Positions 17,359-26,818 are shown, numbered from the stretch's first letter. The stretch: DNA of 64,000 nt from Hahella ganghwensis DSM 17046 (GCF_000376785.1 NZ_AQXX01000120.1:1-64000); one strand, 5' to 3'. Notes: a model not told the origin generated them from the sequence alone. Made by a program: numbers and translations.

Positions 17359-17976
17359 CTACCTGGCCAACCCTTTTTCAAACGCATACCGGATAATTCC
17401 CAGTGAGTTCTGGACACCAATTTTCTGCATAATATTTCGCTTGTGACTTTCCACCGTTCTAACGCTGATATTCAGCTCCCTGGCCAAGTGTTTATTATTA
17501 AGACCATTGGCAATCAGTCGCACAATCCTGACTTCCCGTTGGGTCAGAAAGGTCCCATGTGGATGACAGGTAAACTCGTGAAGAAGAGACAACGCCAATT
17601 CACAGAAAACAGCCTTCCCCAAATAAACACGTCTGACGGCCCTGATCAGGTCATGGCCATTGATATCTTTCAAGAGGTATCCCATTGCTCCTGCCCTGAT
17701 GAGCTCCAGAACGCCTTCCGGATCCTCTCTGATACTGAGGAAAATAAATTTTACCGGACTTTGCTGCGGAACGCTTTTGAGTACGCTCAGTCCCGACCTA
17801 TCCGGCATATGCGGGTCCATAATAACCACATCCGGTAATGAGGCTGAGATCAACTCTACTGCTCTGGTTCCTGATTCCGCTTCCCCCACGACCAGGATGT
17901 CCTGATCCAGCTCTATCCGTGCAGCCAGTCCTTCCCGGAAAATAGGGTGATGATCAACAAGCAGTACTTTTATCAT
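17359..17976 (-). CDS. NarL/LuxR-family response regulator with altered acidic pair
   Basis: 205 residues from ATG 17976, which sits behind GGGGAG. The receiver has phospho-acceptor Asp in VVIMDPHMPD and the Lys of GYLLKDIN. The usual acidic pair (VDDHP) reads VDHHP, so the residue that normally binds Mg2+ directly is His. The C-terminal HTH is complete (LARELNISVRTVESHKRNIM). It resembles the frameshifted regulator at 3303-3945. No histidine kinase is next to it. It lies 150 bp downstream of the dctP paralogue on the same strand, so the pair may form one unit. Confidence 0.9.
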   Translation of the reverse strand: MIKVLLVDHHPIFREGLAARIELDQDILVVGEAESGTRAVELISASLPDVVIMDPHMPDRSGLSVLKSVPQQSPVKFIFLSIREDPEGVLELIRAGAMGYLLKDINGHDLIRAVRRVYLGKAVFCELALSLLHEFTCHPHGTFLTQREVRIVRLIANGLNNKHLARELNISVRTVESHKRNIMQKIGVQNSLGIIRYAFEKGLAR

Positions 17977-18125
17977 CATATCTCCCCGCATTTTTCGACG
18001 AATGAACGGCGGCCACCAGTGATCGTTATCCCAAAGATGACCGTCGGACAGGTGCCTATAGTGTGATTATTGTTTCAAACGGGTTCGGATAATTGCCTTC
18101 TAAACAGGCTTTCTTTCCATGGTGT

Positions 18126-19298
18126 TCAGCCTCGGGGCTGAATGTTGAGATAGGCCTGGTCTGAAATGCGGGTCCAACGCCGGACCTTCCATTGAAAGCG
18201 AGATTGGGAGTCCAGAATTTCCCGGGCAAGCGTGTCCTGATCAGCCCGCTTTTTCAGGAGCGTTTCAGTGACATCGTACATCGCCTCTACGACTTGCGGA
18301 GGAAAGGTGCGGATCTTAACTCCCGGATATTCAACCTGAATGGTCGACCAGTTTTGAGCACTTTCATAGGTGGACTGTACATACATATCAAACGCCGCAG
18401 TACGCATGGCCACTTTAAGAATTTTCTGTAGATGTTCAGGGAGTCGCTCCCAGCTATCCTGATTTATCAGAAATTGAAGCTCAGTGCCCGGCTCGTGCCA
18501 CCCAGTGTAATAATAAGGGGCGATTTCGTGAAACCTCATCCCCAGATCAAGTGAAGGTCCCACCCACTCCAGTGCGTCAATCCGCCCTTCGTTCATCGCA
18601 GAATATAGTTCATCAGGTGCAATATTTACCGGTTCAACACCAAGCTCTTGCATAACTTCACCGGCAAAACCAGGCACCCTCATCCGAATCCCCTTAAGAT
18701 CTGCAAGTGAGTTGATCTCCTTGCGAAACCAGCCTCCCATCTGGTTGCCCGTATTCCCTCCGGGAAAGGACAACAAGTGGTGCTTACGGTAAACCTTCTG
18801 CATCAATCCCATACCCCCGCCATGATAGAACCAGGCGTATTGTTCCTGAGCCAGCATTCCAAAAGGCAGTGTGGTAAAGAAAAGTGTATTAGGATCGATA
18901 TCTTTCCAGTAGTAGGAGGCGGAGTGCCCCATATCGTATTTGCCTGCCTTCACCATCTCAAAAATACCAAAGGGTTGGTGGTGCTGGTCGGCCGAAGAAA
19001 CGTCTATGACCAATTGCCCGTTCGATAATTCTTTTACCATCCGGGATAGATTTTCCGTTGTTTCTGCAAATATCGGCGCATTCGCCGTCCAGGACTGCGC
19101 CAGACTGAGTTTATAGATCTTAGGTCTGTCTTCCTCGGGTTTATGGGCCGATTTAGTCACAGATTCGGAAACAGGCTCCGAGACAGGAGCGTCAGAAGCG
19201 GAGGCATCAAAGCCTGAGTCATTACAGCCGGATAAAAAGACTGCAACCAACAGAAATAGAACCAGTGTATTTAGTTTGCCAACTTGTACGGGATACAT
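18126..19298 (-). CDS. orphan lipoprotein TRAP binding protein, TakP-like paralogue
   Basis: 390 residues. The N-terminus has a lipoprotein signal with lipobox VFLSGC, then a Ser/Glu-rich linker of about 40 residues, then a full TakP-like domain. Motifs of the dctP product are repeated almost word for word: GHSASYYWKD, GGNTGNQMGGWFRKEI, VPGFAGEV, DALEWVGPSLDLGM and YYYTGWHEPGTELQF. No dctQ or dctM accompanies it. A tethered binding protein could feed the DctQM pair at 5816-7635 or act as a sensor for the neighbouring regulator. Both ideas are inference. Confidence 0.9.
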   Translation of the reverse strand: MYPVQVGKLNTLVLFLLVAVFLSGCNDSGFDASASDAPVSEPVSESVTKSAHKPEEDRPKIYKLSLAQSWTANAPIFAETTENLSRMVKELSNGQLVIDVSSADQHHQPFGIFEMVKAGKYDMGHSASYYWKDIDPNTLFFTTLPFGMLAQEQYAWFYHGGGMGLMQKVYRKHHLLSFPGGNTGNQMGGWFRKEINSLADLKGIRMRVPGFAGEVMQELGVEPVNIAPDELYSAMNEGRIDALEWVGPSLDLGMRFHEIAPYYYTGWHEPGTELQFLINQDSWERLPEHLQKILKVAMRTAAFDMYVQSTYESAQNWSTIQVEYPGVKIRTFPPQVVEAMYDVTETLLKKRADQDTLAREILDSQSRFQWKVRRWTRISDQAYLNIQPRG

Positions 19299-19966
19299 AT
19301 ACGACCTACCTCTTTATATTTATTTTTCAGACTCAGTCGAATCACGTTTTTGTCATTCGCAACTCATAGTCACCATTTGGGCAACCACTAACAATCCGTA
19401 TGAATGACCAAATAATGCGCAGCAATTACGTAGTGCTTCACTGAGCATGTTAGGTATTAATACTTAGGTATAAGATGATTTATCAAAGGGCAAAAGGCCA
19501 GGAAACCTGGTTGCCCAGGTAGTGAAGCAGGCAAAAAGAAATATCGATCATAGCAGACACAAACGCACAAACACGTATATGGCTTCGTCATTGAGCATAT
19601 TCCTTTTCCAGGCAGGTTTCCTATTAGCCGAAGGTCCTATCACCGCCATGCCCGTATTTAGCTCTCCACCTTTTCATTAATTTCGCCCCTTCAGTATCTA
19701 CATCAATTCAATATCCTCTTCCTTGCAACACAGTCTCTTTGTCAACACCTGCACTGCTGGTATCTACGCAAGCCTACCCATAGCCGCAACCTTTTCTAAG
19801 TGCAAACCCTTAGTGTTCCTGAGTGCAGTACCGGATGCCGAATCCCTCCTCAATCAGAACAACCTATAAAAAGACCTCTGTATAAATTCGACTGACAGAG
19901 GTAACGAACGGCCGGTTAAGTACATCGGCAGACATTGAAAGCAAAACTTTCTGATGGGAATAAAAC
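19299..19966. other. 668-bp intergenic region between divergent dctP paralogue and porin
   Basis: No gene is seen. AATTACGTAG at 19424-19433 matches an element upstream of dctP. At 19498-19519 three alternating five-base repeats (CCAGG, CCTGG, CCAGG) could form two mutually exclusive small hairpins. The region should hold the promoters of both flanking genes, but no clear -35/-10 pair stands out. Confidence 0.4.
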
Positions 19967-21013
19967 ATGAATAACATCCCCGCAATATTCTTTCTGGGAA
20001 GCCTGATTTGCGCATCTTCCGCGCAATCTGCAATGGTTGTTGACCTTCCTAACGACGCAAAACTGAGCTTTGGAGGCTACTTCAAACTCGATCTCCGTCA
20101 TGTCAACGGTGATTTGGCTTACCGGGATTTCTGGATCAGTAACAACGCCTTTAGCCAGAATACAGAAGAAACACGATTGAACATTCGGGAATCCCGATTC
20201 AATATTCACTATGATCAAGGGAATCTGAAAGGCACTTTGGAATGGGATTTCTACGACGACCAACAACCCGAGGGGGCAACAGAAAGTGTTACCGGCGGTC
20301 ACTCACTGCGCCTGAGACACGCCTTTTTCAAATACGATAACTGGTTACTGGGCCAAACCTGGTCAACCTTTATGCCGCTGGCCAGTATTCCTGAAGCACT
20401 GGACTTTGGTGGGCCCCACGTGGCACAGACATTCGTCCGGCAATCCCAGATTCGTTTTACTCAGGGAGGGTTAGAACTGGCACTGGAAAATCCTTCTACT
20501 TTCAGTGGGGAAAGTCAGACAGTACCAGATGCTGTTGCACGCTATACATTTAAGGAATCATGGGGCCAGATAGGTCTCGCCACCCTTATCCGCAACCTTG
20601 AGGACACCAATGAGGACGGAGGCGCCGACGGTTTGCAGCTGGGATATAATCTCCACGGCAAGATCACGACTATGGGTAAAGACGATTTCCGCTTTTCTTA
20701 CAATGGCGGAGCTCAGGGCAGATACACTGGCCCAGGTGCCAATATTGCCGATACTGCAGACAGCGATGGAGATATTCTGGAAACCCAGGCCTACACTGTC
20801 GCCTACAGACATTTCTGGACCGATACTTTGCGCAGCAGTCTCTACTATGGCCATATTGATATTGACGATACAGACGTTGACCGCTCACATTGGGCTGTGA
20901 ACCTGCTGCAGGATATACGCGCCGGCTTTACCGTCGGAGCTGAGTTCGGTAATTACGAAACAGAGTCCGGCGATTCTGATTATCTTCAATTTTCTGCCAA
21001 ATATAGCCTTTAG
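19967..21013 (+). CDS. DcaP-like outer-membrane porin
   Basis: 348 residues. A signal peptide (cut near SAQSA) is followed by a beta-barrel rich in alternating aromatic and polar residues. DAKLSFGGYFKLDLRH, ESRFNIHYDQGNLKGTLEWDF and LRLRHAFFKYDNWLLGQTWSTFMP match the DcaP family, trimeric porins that take up dicarboxylates and other anionic nutrients. The chain ends in SAKYSL, whose hydrophobic end fits barrel insertion. The porin would let small organic acids reach the periplasm, where TRAP proteins such as those nearby could bind them; this link is inference. Confidence 0.85.
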   Translation: MNNIPAIFFLGSLICASSAQSAMVVDLPNDAKLSFGGYFKLDLRHVNGDLAYRDFWISNNAFSQNTEETRLNIRESRFNIHYDQGNLKGTLEWDFYDDQQPEGATESVTGGHSLRLRHAFFKYDNWLLGQTWSTFMPLASIPEALDFGGPHVAQTFVRQSQIRFTQGGLELALENPSTFSGESQTVPDAVARYTFKESWGQIGLATLIRNLEDTNEDGGADGLQLGYNLHGKITTMGKDDFRFSYNGGAQGRYTGPGANIADTADSDGDILETQAYTVAYRHFWTDTLRSSLYYGHIDIDDTDVDRSHWAVNLLQDIRAGFTVGAEFGNYETESGDSDYLQFSAKYSL

Positions 21014-21102
21014 ACTAATTGATTATTCGTCCTCCGATTTGGCAAGCTATCCAGGCTTGCCTTTTTTGGCAGAGCCTCGCAGTAATGAGAAGTATAAAAA
21101 CA

Positions 21103-21789
21103 ATGAACAGTCTATTTGCCCGAGCCATCCCCATATGCCTGGCCATTCTGCTATATCTAATGGCAGGTAAAGCCTCCTCACAACCATTGAATATCGGTAT
21201 TATGGAAGCCGCCCCCTGGGCATTTCTCGAAGCCCCTACCTATCAGCCCAAAGGCAGGCTGGTGACCTACGCCAGACAGCTTTTCAATGAACTTCAGGTT
21301 GACTACAGGATACTGGTTCTACCGACAGAGCGTTTGAACTATATGGCAGAGAAAGGGCAAATAGATATTGCCATTACGCTTGATGACGGCCGCATACATC
21401 ATTTTATGAACCCGGTTAAACTACTCGAGTCCGTTGAAATTCTGGCCCTGAGTCAACGCTCGGAAAAGTCCGGGAAAGTGGATTGGGAACTGAGGTCGCA
21501 ACCGCTGGATGTGATACATGGATACAAGACAGATCACGAAAATCATCATGTTTCAGTCGACCTCAACGATGCTGCTCAACTTTTCGCCCTGCTTGACGCA
21601 AAACGAATCGATAGAGGCTATGGGCTGAAGCCCCTACTACAACATGGAGCCAACACCCGCCAACATAATCAGCAACTTGATCTGGCTCGTTCTGTGGGGT
21701 TTGCCGACATACTTATCTGGTCACGACCAAGAATTGCCCCAGAGATTCCACAAAAACTCCGGCCCGTTCCATTGTCTCTTAACATCTAG
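21103..21789 (+). CDS. periplasmic solute-binding-like protein (SBP_bac_3/PBP2 type)
   Basis: 228 residues from ATG 21103, chosen because the signal peptide (MNSLFARAIPICLAI to KASSQP) begins there; an ATG at 21085 would add six residues. The mature part starts LNIGIMEAAPWAF and has YARQLFNELQVDYRILVLPTERL and EKGQIDIAITLDD, as in family 3 solute-binding proteins. It is short for a full two-lobe protein. No transport or signalling partner follows. It lies 90 bp after the porin gene and may share its transcript. The ligand is unknown. Confidence 0.7.
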   Translation: MNSLFARAIPICLAILLYLMAGKASSQPLNIGIMEAAPWAFLEAPTYQPKGRLVTYARQLFNELQVDYRILVLPTERLNYMAEKGQIDIAITLDDGRIHHFMNPVKLLESVEILALSQRSEKSGKVDWELRSQPLDVIHGYKTDHENHHVSVDLNDAAQLFALLDAKRIDRGYGLKPLLQHGANTRQHNQQLDLARSVGFADILIWSRPRIAPEIPQKLRPVPLSLNI

Positions 21790-21930
21790 TTTTCCAGTGC
21801 ATCACCGGTTCCATTTAAAGCGAATGGCGGACCAAGGTGGAAGTCTTTTCCTCTTGAACGAAGAAATAGAGCGATCAGTTGGCCACTCTATTTCTCCACT
21901 TGCACCGGCGTTTTTGGCAGCCAGTGGATA

Positions 21931-22944
21931 TCAGTACTGGTAAGTGGTCATAACCGGATAGTGATCGGAAAGATCCCTGGTATAGCCATCATGCCAGTAA
22001 TCACCACCACAAAGAGTCCACCAGCCACGCAGATAAGACCAGTACCAGGAAGTTGGTGATTTCAGTGGGATCACCTGCATTTCAGCATTGTTGGTAGGCT
22101 GGAGGTGATCGTTGCGAGTCAGAACATAGTCCAGAGTATCGTTGTAACACATGTCGTAATCAAAGTAGTAGTTATAAGCGCGGGACATCCAGTTATCTTC
22201 CGGATAGGAACCATCGGCCTGAGTGTTGGGGAAGTTCAGTGAGGCATTGCTGTGAGACAGCATGTCGTTCACCTGGGAGGTCAGTTTGAAATCAACATTC
22301 ATGTCTCCGGCGAGAATCACAGGTTCATTTGCAGGAACAGACAGACCGTCTACCCAGGCACGGATTTCATCGAGTTGCCCCATGCGGATATCATGCTCTT
22401 CATCCGCACCACCGTCATGAGTCGCCTGCAAGTGAGTACCAACGACATGATAGGTATAGCCGTCTTTTTCAATACTGACATAGGCCGCCCCTTTGTTTGC
22501 CTGATAATCCCATGACCCCTTCAAGCTGGCATAGAAGATATGTTGGCGCTGCGAAGTGATTGGCCACTTACTGGCGATGACCACACCACCGCGAATCACA
22601 AAAGGACTGTTGGAGCAGTTACCAGTGATCGAATCCCATCCTCCACCACTACAGCTCAACCCCACAACAGGCGTCAGGTAGGGATATATATCATCCAGTG
22701 ACTGCAAAGCGTTGTAGGCATCATCGGTAAACACTTCACTAAAGGCAATAACGTCAGGGGTTTGCGGCATTGCCCTGATGGCATCGCCAAGGTGTGCCAG
22801 GCGTTGGGTCTGATCCCAGTCCTGTACGGGCAACTGCATGATGTTGTATCCCATGACAGTGATATCAGGACGTTGCGCCAAAACCTGCGGTGAGAGGGTT
22901 AGCAGGAAAAGTATTCCCATCAAAAATTTCGATAGCATATTCAT
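21931..22944 (-). CDS. secreted sphingomyelinase C-like phosphodiesterase (EEP fold)
   Basis: 337 residues from ATG 22944, preceded by GGAGA; a signal peptide ends at VLAQ. Motifs of the endonuclease/exonuclease/phosphatase fold appear in order: MGYNIMQLP (Asn), IAFSEVF (Glu), VVGTHLQAT (His), LAGDMNVD (Asp-x-Asn) and RDLSDHYPVM (Asp, His). The spacing and the segments VVGLSCSGGGWD and NSPFVIRGGVVIASKWP match bacterial neutral sphingomyelinases (beta-toxin/SmcL type), which cleave sphingomyelin to ceramide and phosphocholine. The aromatic SWYWSYLRGWW loop could insert into membranes. The target might instead be another phospholipid. Confidence 0.85.
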   Translation of the reverse strand: MNMLSKFLMGILFLLTLSPQVLAQRPDITVMGYNIMQLPVQDWDQTQRLAHLGDAIRAMPQTPDVIAFSEVFTDDAYNALQSLDDIYPYLTPVVGLSCSGGGWDSITGNCSNSPFVIRGGVVIASKWPITSQRQHIFYASLKGSWDYQANKGAAYVSIEKDGYTYHVVGTHLQATHDGGADEEHDIRMGQLDEIRAWVDGLSVPANEPVILAGDMNVDFKLTSQVNDMLSHSNASLNFPNTQADGSYPEDNWMSRAYNYYFDYDMCYNDTLDYVLTRNDHLQPTNNAEMQVIPLKSPTSWYWSYLRGWWTLCGGDYWHDGYTRDLSDHYPVMTTYQY

Positions 22945-23369
22945 TCGATCTATCTCCGTGTAATTATTATGGTCTAGACCAATCATTATTATTTATCATC
23001 TTTATCTGAATGTTTAGTAATCAGACACTTGGTATATACCAGATAAGAAATCACTTTACAGTGTTCAGATTTCAGATTTATGTCGAATTTATGATCTTTT
23101 TGATGAAACTTTCGCCTGTGTCACTTTTTTAGGACAGCAAGAAGCCACAGAGTGTCATTTATCCAGAGAATAAAGTTGAGTTTAAATAACGCTCTCAGGA
23201 AGGGGGTGATGATCGAAACTATAGATAGGGAGACTCTGGAAAAACGTTGGTGAGGCAGTCGATGCAAAGCAAAAAACGACCGAATAAACCAAACTTACAG
23301 GGAGTAAATGAGCATATTGAGGTCGTTTTCAACGCCGTAGCGGCAATGCAGAAAGTGTTTCAAGGGGCC
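22945..23369. other. 425-bp region without a convincing gene
   Basis: It is AT-rich upstream sequence of the sphingomyelinase-like gene. A plus-strand open frame begins near 23247, but it runs antisense through the lipoprotein gene and matches no family, so it is not called. No strong inverted repeat or RNA motif was seen. Confidence 0.4.
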
Positions 23370-23717
23370 CTAGTTACTGGTTTTGGTCAGCCTTACCCCA
23401 TCAACCACCATTTCCCAGTGGTCTTCAACCAGGTGTGGGGGTTCACTGACCTCGAATGTGGTCGAGAACGGCCCGAATCCAACCTCAAAATTATCGCCCT
23501 TAAACTCTTGCAAAGGACCATTGATGGAAACGGATCCACCATTCTTCAAACGCTGATATGACACCGTGCCGTCATTCTGTATGAGCAGATACATTTCTTT
23601 GCTTTGCCACTCGCCAGCATAGTTCAATCGATTTTGGGGCAAAGGGTCGCTACATCCAGCCAACAACAAAATCAACAAGGTAAGGCAGATTATTTTATTG
23701 AACATCAGTCTTTTCAT
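23370..23717 (-). CDS. small lipoprotein of unknown function
   Basis: 115 residues. The signal sequence ends in a clear lipobox (ILLLAGC), so the protein is lipid-anchored. The mature part reads like a small beta-sheet domain: YAGEWQSKEMYLLIQNDGTVSYQRL, then EFKGDNFEVGFGPFSTTFEV. Similar short lipoproteins occur in marine gammaproteobacteria, but no function is known to me. It lies 18 bp downstream of the RDD gene and may be co-transcribed with it. Confidence 0.72.
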   Translation of the reverse strand: MKRLMFNKIICLTLLILLLAGCSDPLPQNRLNYAGEWQSKEMYLLIQNDGTVSYQRLKNGGSVSINGPLQEFKGDNFEVGFGPFSTTFEVSEPPHLVEDHWEMVVDGVRLTKTSN

Positions 23718-23735
23718 TTCCGATTGGGAGGTTGC

Positions 23736-24278
23736 TTAGGTATGAGCACTATTACAGCTTTCATACATAAGATTTAAACCAAAGGCATATATTTTAGCAA
23801 TATGAACAGGAGCATTTCTCTCAATTGGCACTGCAGCTCTTCTGACCACGATCGTGTTACAAAAACAGTCTCTGATAGAACGTCGCTCCCTGACCACGTT
23901 GATAAAGAATATATCTGCCAGAATATTTAAAGGGCCAACCAACAGAAACAGTAGACGACAGCTCATGCGAATCAGTCCGGGTTTCTTCCCGAAAATCGTT
24001 TCAATCCGAGTATCAGACAGTCGCAACCCGATTGATCCGATACTCGAGGCTCTGACGATTGTCAGATACAGATAGCTAAATATGAGTGAGGCGTACAGGA
24101 GATATGGCCGCGTATAATCATCTGCAAAATGATTGAAAGCCCAGGTATCACTTTCAACCCCCAGAAACAACAACGCCATGACGATACTGATATCAACCGT
24201 CAAACCGGCCATTCGGCGGAAAAATCCGGCATAGTCTTTATCTTGGTATACCACCCCGTACTTCTGTTTCTCAGGCAT
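23736..24278 (-). CDS. RDD-family membrane protein
   Basis: 180 residues. The RDD signature Arg is in the first helix region (YAGFFRRMAGLTVDISIV), and the paired Asp is in VDIS. Further helices follow at about 58-80 and 108-128, with SIGLRLSDTRIE between them, as in the family. Some RDD proteins act as Na+(Li+,K+)/H+ antiporters, but for most the role is unknown. The tail after residue 150 (IERNAPVHIAKIYAFGL) is unusual for the family. Confidence 0.75.
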   Translation of the reverse strand: MPEKQKYGVVYQDKDYAGFFRRMAGLTVDISIVMALLFLGVESDTWAFNHFADDYTRPYLLYASLIFSYLYLTIVRASSIGSIGLRLSDTRIETIFGKKPGLIRMSCRLLFLLVGPLNILADIFFINVVRERRSIRDCFCNTIVVRRAAVPIERNAPVHIAKIYAFGLNLMYESCNSAHT

Positions 24279-24386
24279 ACTTCTTTTTCGTCCTTACCAA
24301 ATAATTTTTGCCCTGATTACTTTGTGACTTAACCCGATAATGCTTCACTGAAGATCGTGCGCTTAATTGCCAGCAATGAGGTCTGC

Positions 24387-25865
24387 CTAAATCAGAGGGC
24401 TGAACAGATGCATGACATTTTCCACAAAACGCTTTCGGAGGCTCCTCTGTTCCCACGCAGCCGGGTCCAGCAACGCAGAGTCGGCGATATATCCCTCAAC
24501 AATGGACTGCAGAACTCCCGTGGTCTGTGCATCATAGACAATCAGCGTCATCTCGAAGTTAAGCCAGAGACTTCTCAGGTCCATATTCACTGTTCCGAAG
24601 AAAGACAGCCTGCCATCAATGAGGACACATTTGGTATGCAACAGACCTTTGTCGTACTGATAAATATTCACCCCAACCTGCAACAGTTCCTCAAAATAGG
24701 AACGGCTGGCGTAGCGTACCAAAAAAGAGTCTACCCGTTTGGGGAGAATCAGGCTGACTTTAACACCCCGCCGTGCAGCGATGCGAAGCGCCTGGGACAA
24801 TACCTCTCCGGGCACAAAGTAGGGAGTGACAATCAGAATTTCCTGTCTAGCGGAGTAAATTGCCTGCAGCAGTGAATTGAGAATACTTTCCTTTTCAACA
24901 TCAGGACCAGAGGGAGCCGCCTGGATAACAGCAGCACGATCATCCGGCTCGATATCCTGTGGTGACAATGCCAGGTGTTCGCCAGCTTCGATATTCCAAT
25001 ACCAACGATACACACCGTCAAACACTTTAACAGAGGGTCCCTCAATACGTGCCATCACATCGATCCACTCACCCACTCCCTGATCCTGCTTGAAGAAGCG
25101 GGGATCAATCAGATTAAAACTTCCGATGTAACTGACCCTGCCGTCAATCACCACCATTTTCCGGTGATTCCGCAAGTCATAGCGTGCCAGTCGCCAGGGA
25201 ATAAATCGGATTGGGCATGCCTTGATCACGCGAATCTGATGCTTTCGCAACAGTCGGGCAAGACTGGATCGAAAAAACGTCTGACTGCCGACCGCGTCCA
25301 GCATTACCCGGCATACTACTCCGCGTTCTTTGGCTCTGACCAACGCTTCAGCTACCTGGTCAGCCTGACCTCCCGGATGCCAGATGTAGAACTCCAAATG
25401 GCAGAATTCAGTGGCCTGATCGATATCCTCCACCATGGCCCGAATAGTGTCGTCTGCACTGTTCAGGAAGGCCACCGTATTGCCTCCAATTGCCGGCAGG
25501 CCTGTGGCACTCAGTTCATAATTCGCCAGAGCCTGACCGCCATCATGAATACGGTCCAGTATGCGAACCTGAAGCGCCTCACCATCCATTTTCACCTGCT
25601 GATAGGAGGATAACTGCTTTTCCTGCCGCCGACGCCTTTTCGACCCGAGGTAACGTTCGCCAAAAAGAATGTACAACCCGACACCAACGTAAGGAAAGAG
25701 CAGCAACACGATCAGCCAGGAGAGAGAGGCCCCTACAGGCAGTCGTTTCATGATGACCCGACCAGCAAACACTATGACCAGCATGAAGTTCATCCATACC
25801 AGCATCAACCCGAAAAGTGAGGCAAAGAACGCGAAATCTATTTGCAGGTTTTCTATCGCTGGCAA
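24387..25865 (-). CDS. cls: cardiolipin synthase (phospholipase D superfamily)
   Basis: About 492 residues. Two N-terminal membrane helices are followed by a cytoplasmic part with two HKD motifs: HRKMVVIDG and HTKCVLIDG, each with downstream GSFNLIDPRF or GTVNMDLRSL. It joins two phosphatidylglycerols to make cardiolipin and glycerol. A TTG at 25865 has AAGGAG eight bases upstream and is preferred; a GTG at 25898 would add 11 residues but has no ribosome site. The C-terminus FVENVMHLFSPLI is the usual end of the family. Confidence 0.93.
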   Translation of the reverse strand: MPAIENLQIDFAFFASLFGLMLVWMNFMLVIVFAGRVIMKRLPVGASLSWLIVLLLFPYVGVGLYILFGERYLGSKRRRRQEKQLSSYQQVKMDGEALQVRILDRIHDGGQALANYELSATGLPAIGGNTVAFLNSADDTIRAMVEDIDQATEFCHLEFYIWHPGGQADQVAEALVRAKERGVVCRVMLDAVGSQTFFRSSLARLLRKHQIRVIKACPIRFIPWRLARYDLRNHRKMVVIDGRVSYIGSFNLIDPRFFKQDQGVGEWIDVMARIEGPSVKVFDGVYRWYWNIEAGEHLALSPQDIEPDDRAAVIQAAPSGPDVEKESILNSLLQAIYSARQEILIVTPYFVPGEVLSQALRIAARRGVKVSLILPKRVDSFLVRYASRSYFEELLQVGVNIYQYDKGLLHTKCVLIDGRLSFFGTVNMDLRSLWLNFEMTLIVYDAQTTGVLQSIVEGYIADSALLDPAAWEQRSLRKRFVENVMHLFSPLI

Positions 25866-26000
25866 AAGTGCAACTCCTTTATGCTGTCGGGAGTCCACTA
25901 TACACTCTCAGGGGTGGGTTTTGTCACCCTTACCTCCCACATCGGCCTGACAACACGTTATAAATCAAGCGATTCCCCCTGTAAGTACATACCGTGTCAG

Positions 26001-26351
26001 TTAGCGGTTCTTATGCCAATCCAGTGAGTCAAGAGGTGTGTTATCACGGGCATATTTGCCATAATCACGGATAACTTCCGCCACCCGTAGTCGATAATGC
26101 AAAAACAGTTCGGCTTTTCCCTTTGCCTGCGCCTGCCGGTGAGCCTCAAGATTACGCCATTGTTTTATGGCTTCCTCATCTCGCCAGAAAGAAAGAGATA
26201 GAAATCTGCCAGGCTGCGTCAGACTTTCAAAACGCTCTACAGAAATAAATCCGTCTATATTTTTCAACAGAGGACGTAGCACCTCTGCCTCATCCAGGTA
26301 TGATTGCAGCCTGTCTTTATTCGGTTCCAACTCAAAAATCACTGCCAACAT
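26001..26351 (-). CDS. antibiotic biosynthesis monooxygenase (ABM) domain protein
   Basis: 116 residues from ATG 26351, one base after the stop of the preceding gene, with GAGG nine bases upstream. The ferredoxin-like dimeric fold shows in MLAVIFELEP, IDGFISVERFESL, GRFLSLSFWRDEEAIKQW and EAHRQAQAKG. The motif SLSFWRDEEAIKQWR is typical of the group including heme-degrading and quinone-oxidising members, but no haem ligand can be assigned. It is coupled to the NIPSNAP-type gene and is probably controlled by the divergent ArsR protein. Confidence 0.82.
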   Translation of the reverse strand: MLAVIFELEPNKDRLQSYLDEAEVLRPLLKNIDGFISVERFESLTQPGRFLSLSFWRDEEAIKQWRNLEAHRQAQAKGKAELFLHYRLRVAEVIRDYGKYARDNTPLDSLDWHKNR

Positions 26352-26352
26352 C

Positions 26353-26742
26353 TCACAATTCCTCTCTACCGGTAAGAAATCCCCCGGTCGCACTATCAAA
26401 GCTCGCTCCGCCAGACAGCGATGGCCGATTCAAAGTCCCCTCCACAACCTCGACAAAACTTCTTTCCTCCCTGAGGATAAAACGCTGCGTCTGGGCCAGA
26501 GTAAAGTTTGCACTTCCGTCGGAGTCTACCTTGAGTCTTTGCCGGTAGGCTTCATATTCCGCAAGACTGTCGAACCGGATTAGTCCCCAGGCAATGTCGT
26601 TAGTTCCCTCAGAGGGGAGGAAGTATCCGATCAGATCACCGCCACAGGCTGGAATAATTTGTCCCCAGTTCTCGGCATATTGACGGAACTCCTCTTTCTT
26701 AAATGGATCAATCTGATAACGAATGATACAAACAATCGACAC
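26353..26742 (-). CDS. NIPSNAP/ABM-fold protein
   Basis: 129 residues with a dimeric alpha/beta barrel fold: [46 protein letters not shown] and [15 protein letters not shown]. These match NIPSNAP-family proteins, which lack a defined reaction. A low-complexity tail after residue 110 is Ser/Gly rich. It is the first gene of a two-gene unit read away from the ArsR gene, with a perfect inverted repeat in between. Confidence 0.82.
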   Translation of the reverse strand: MSIVCIIRYQIDPFKKEEFRQYAENWGQIIPACGGDLIGYFLPSEGTNDIAWGLIRFDSLAEYEAYRQRLKVDSDGSANFTLAQTQRFILREERSFVEVVEGTLNRPSLSGGASFDSATGGFLTGREEL

Positions 26743-26802
26743 GGGCTTTTCCTCTTTGTTAATTCAGTGTCATTATTCTGCCCGGTACTTGGGGTAGCAT
26801 GT

Positions 26803-26818
26803 TTCGCTCTGGAGCGAA
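26803..26818. promoter_or_regulatory. perfect inverted repeat between ArsR gene and NIPSNAP/ABM unit
   Basis: TTCGCTC and GAGCGAA are separated by TG in the 139-bp divergent intergenic region. The site is 60 bp from the NIPSNAP start and 63 bp from the ArsR start, so a protein bound there could control both. The ArsR-family product is the obvious candidate. Confidence 0.5.

Noticed and set aside
23247-23561. Plus-strand gene near the small lipoprotein
   Set aside because: It runs antisense through a lipoprotein gene with a clear lipobox and shows no family features.
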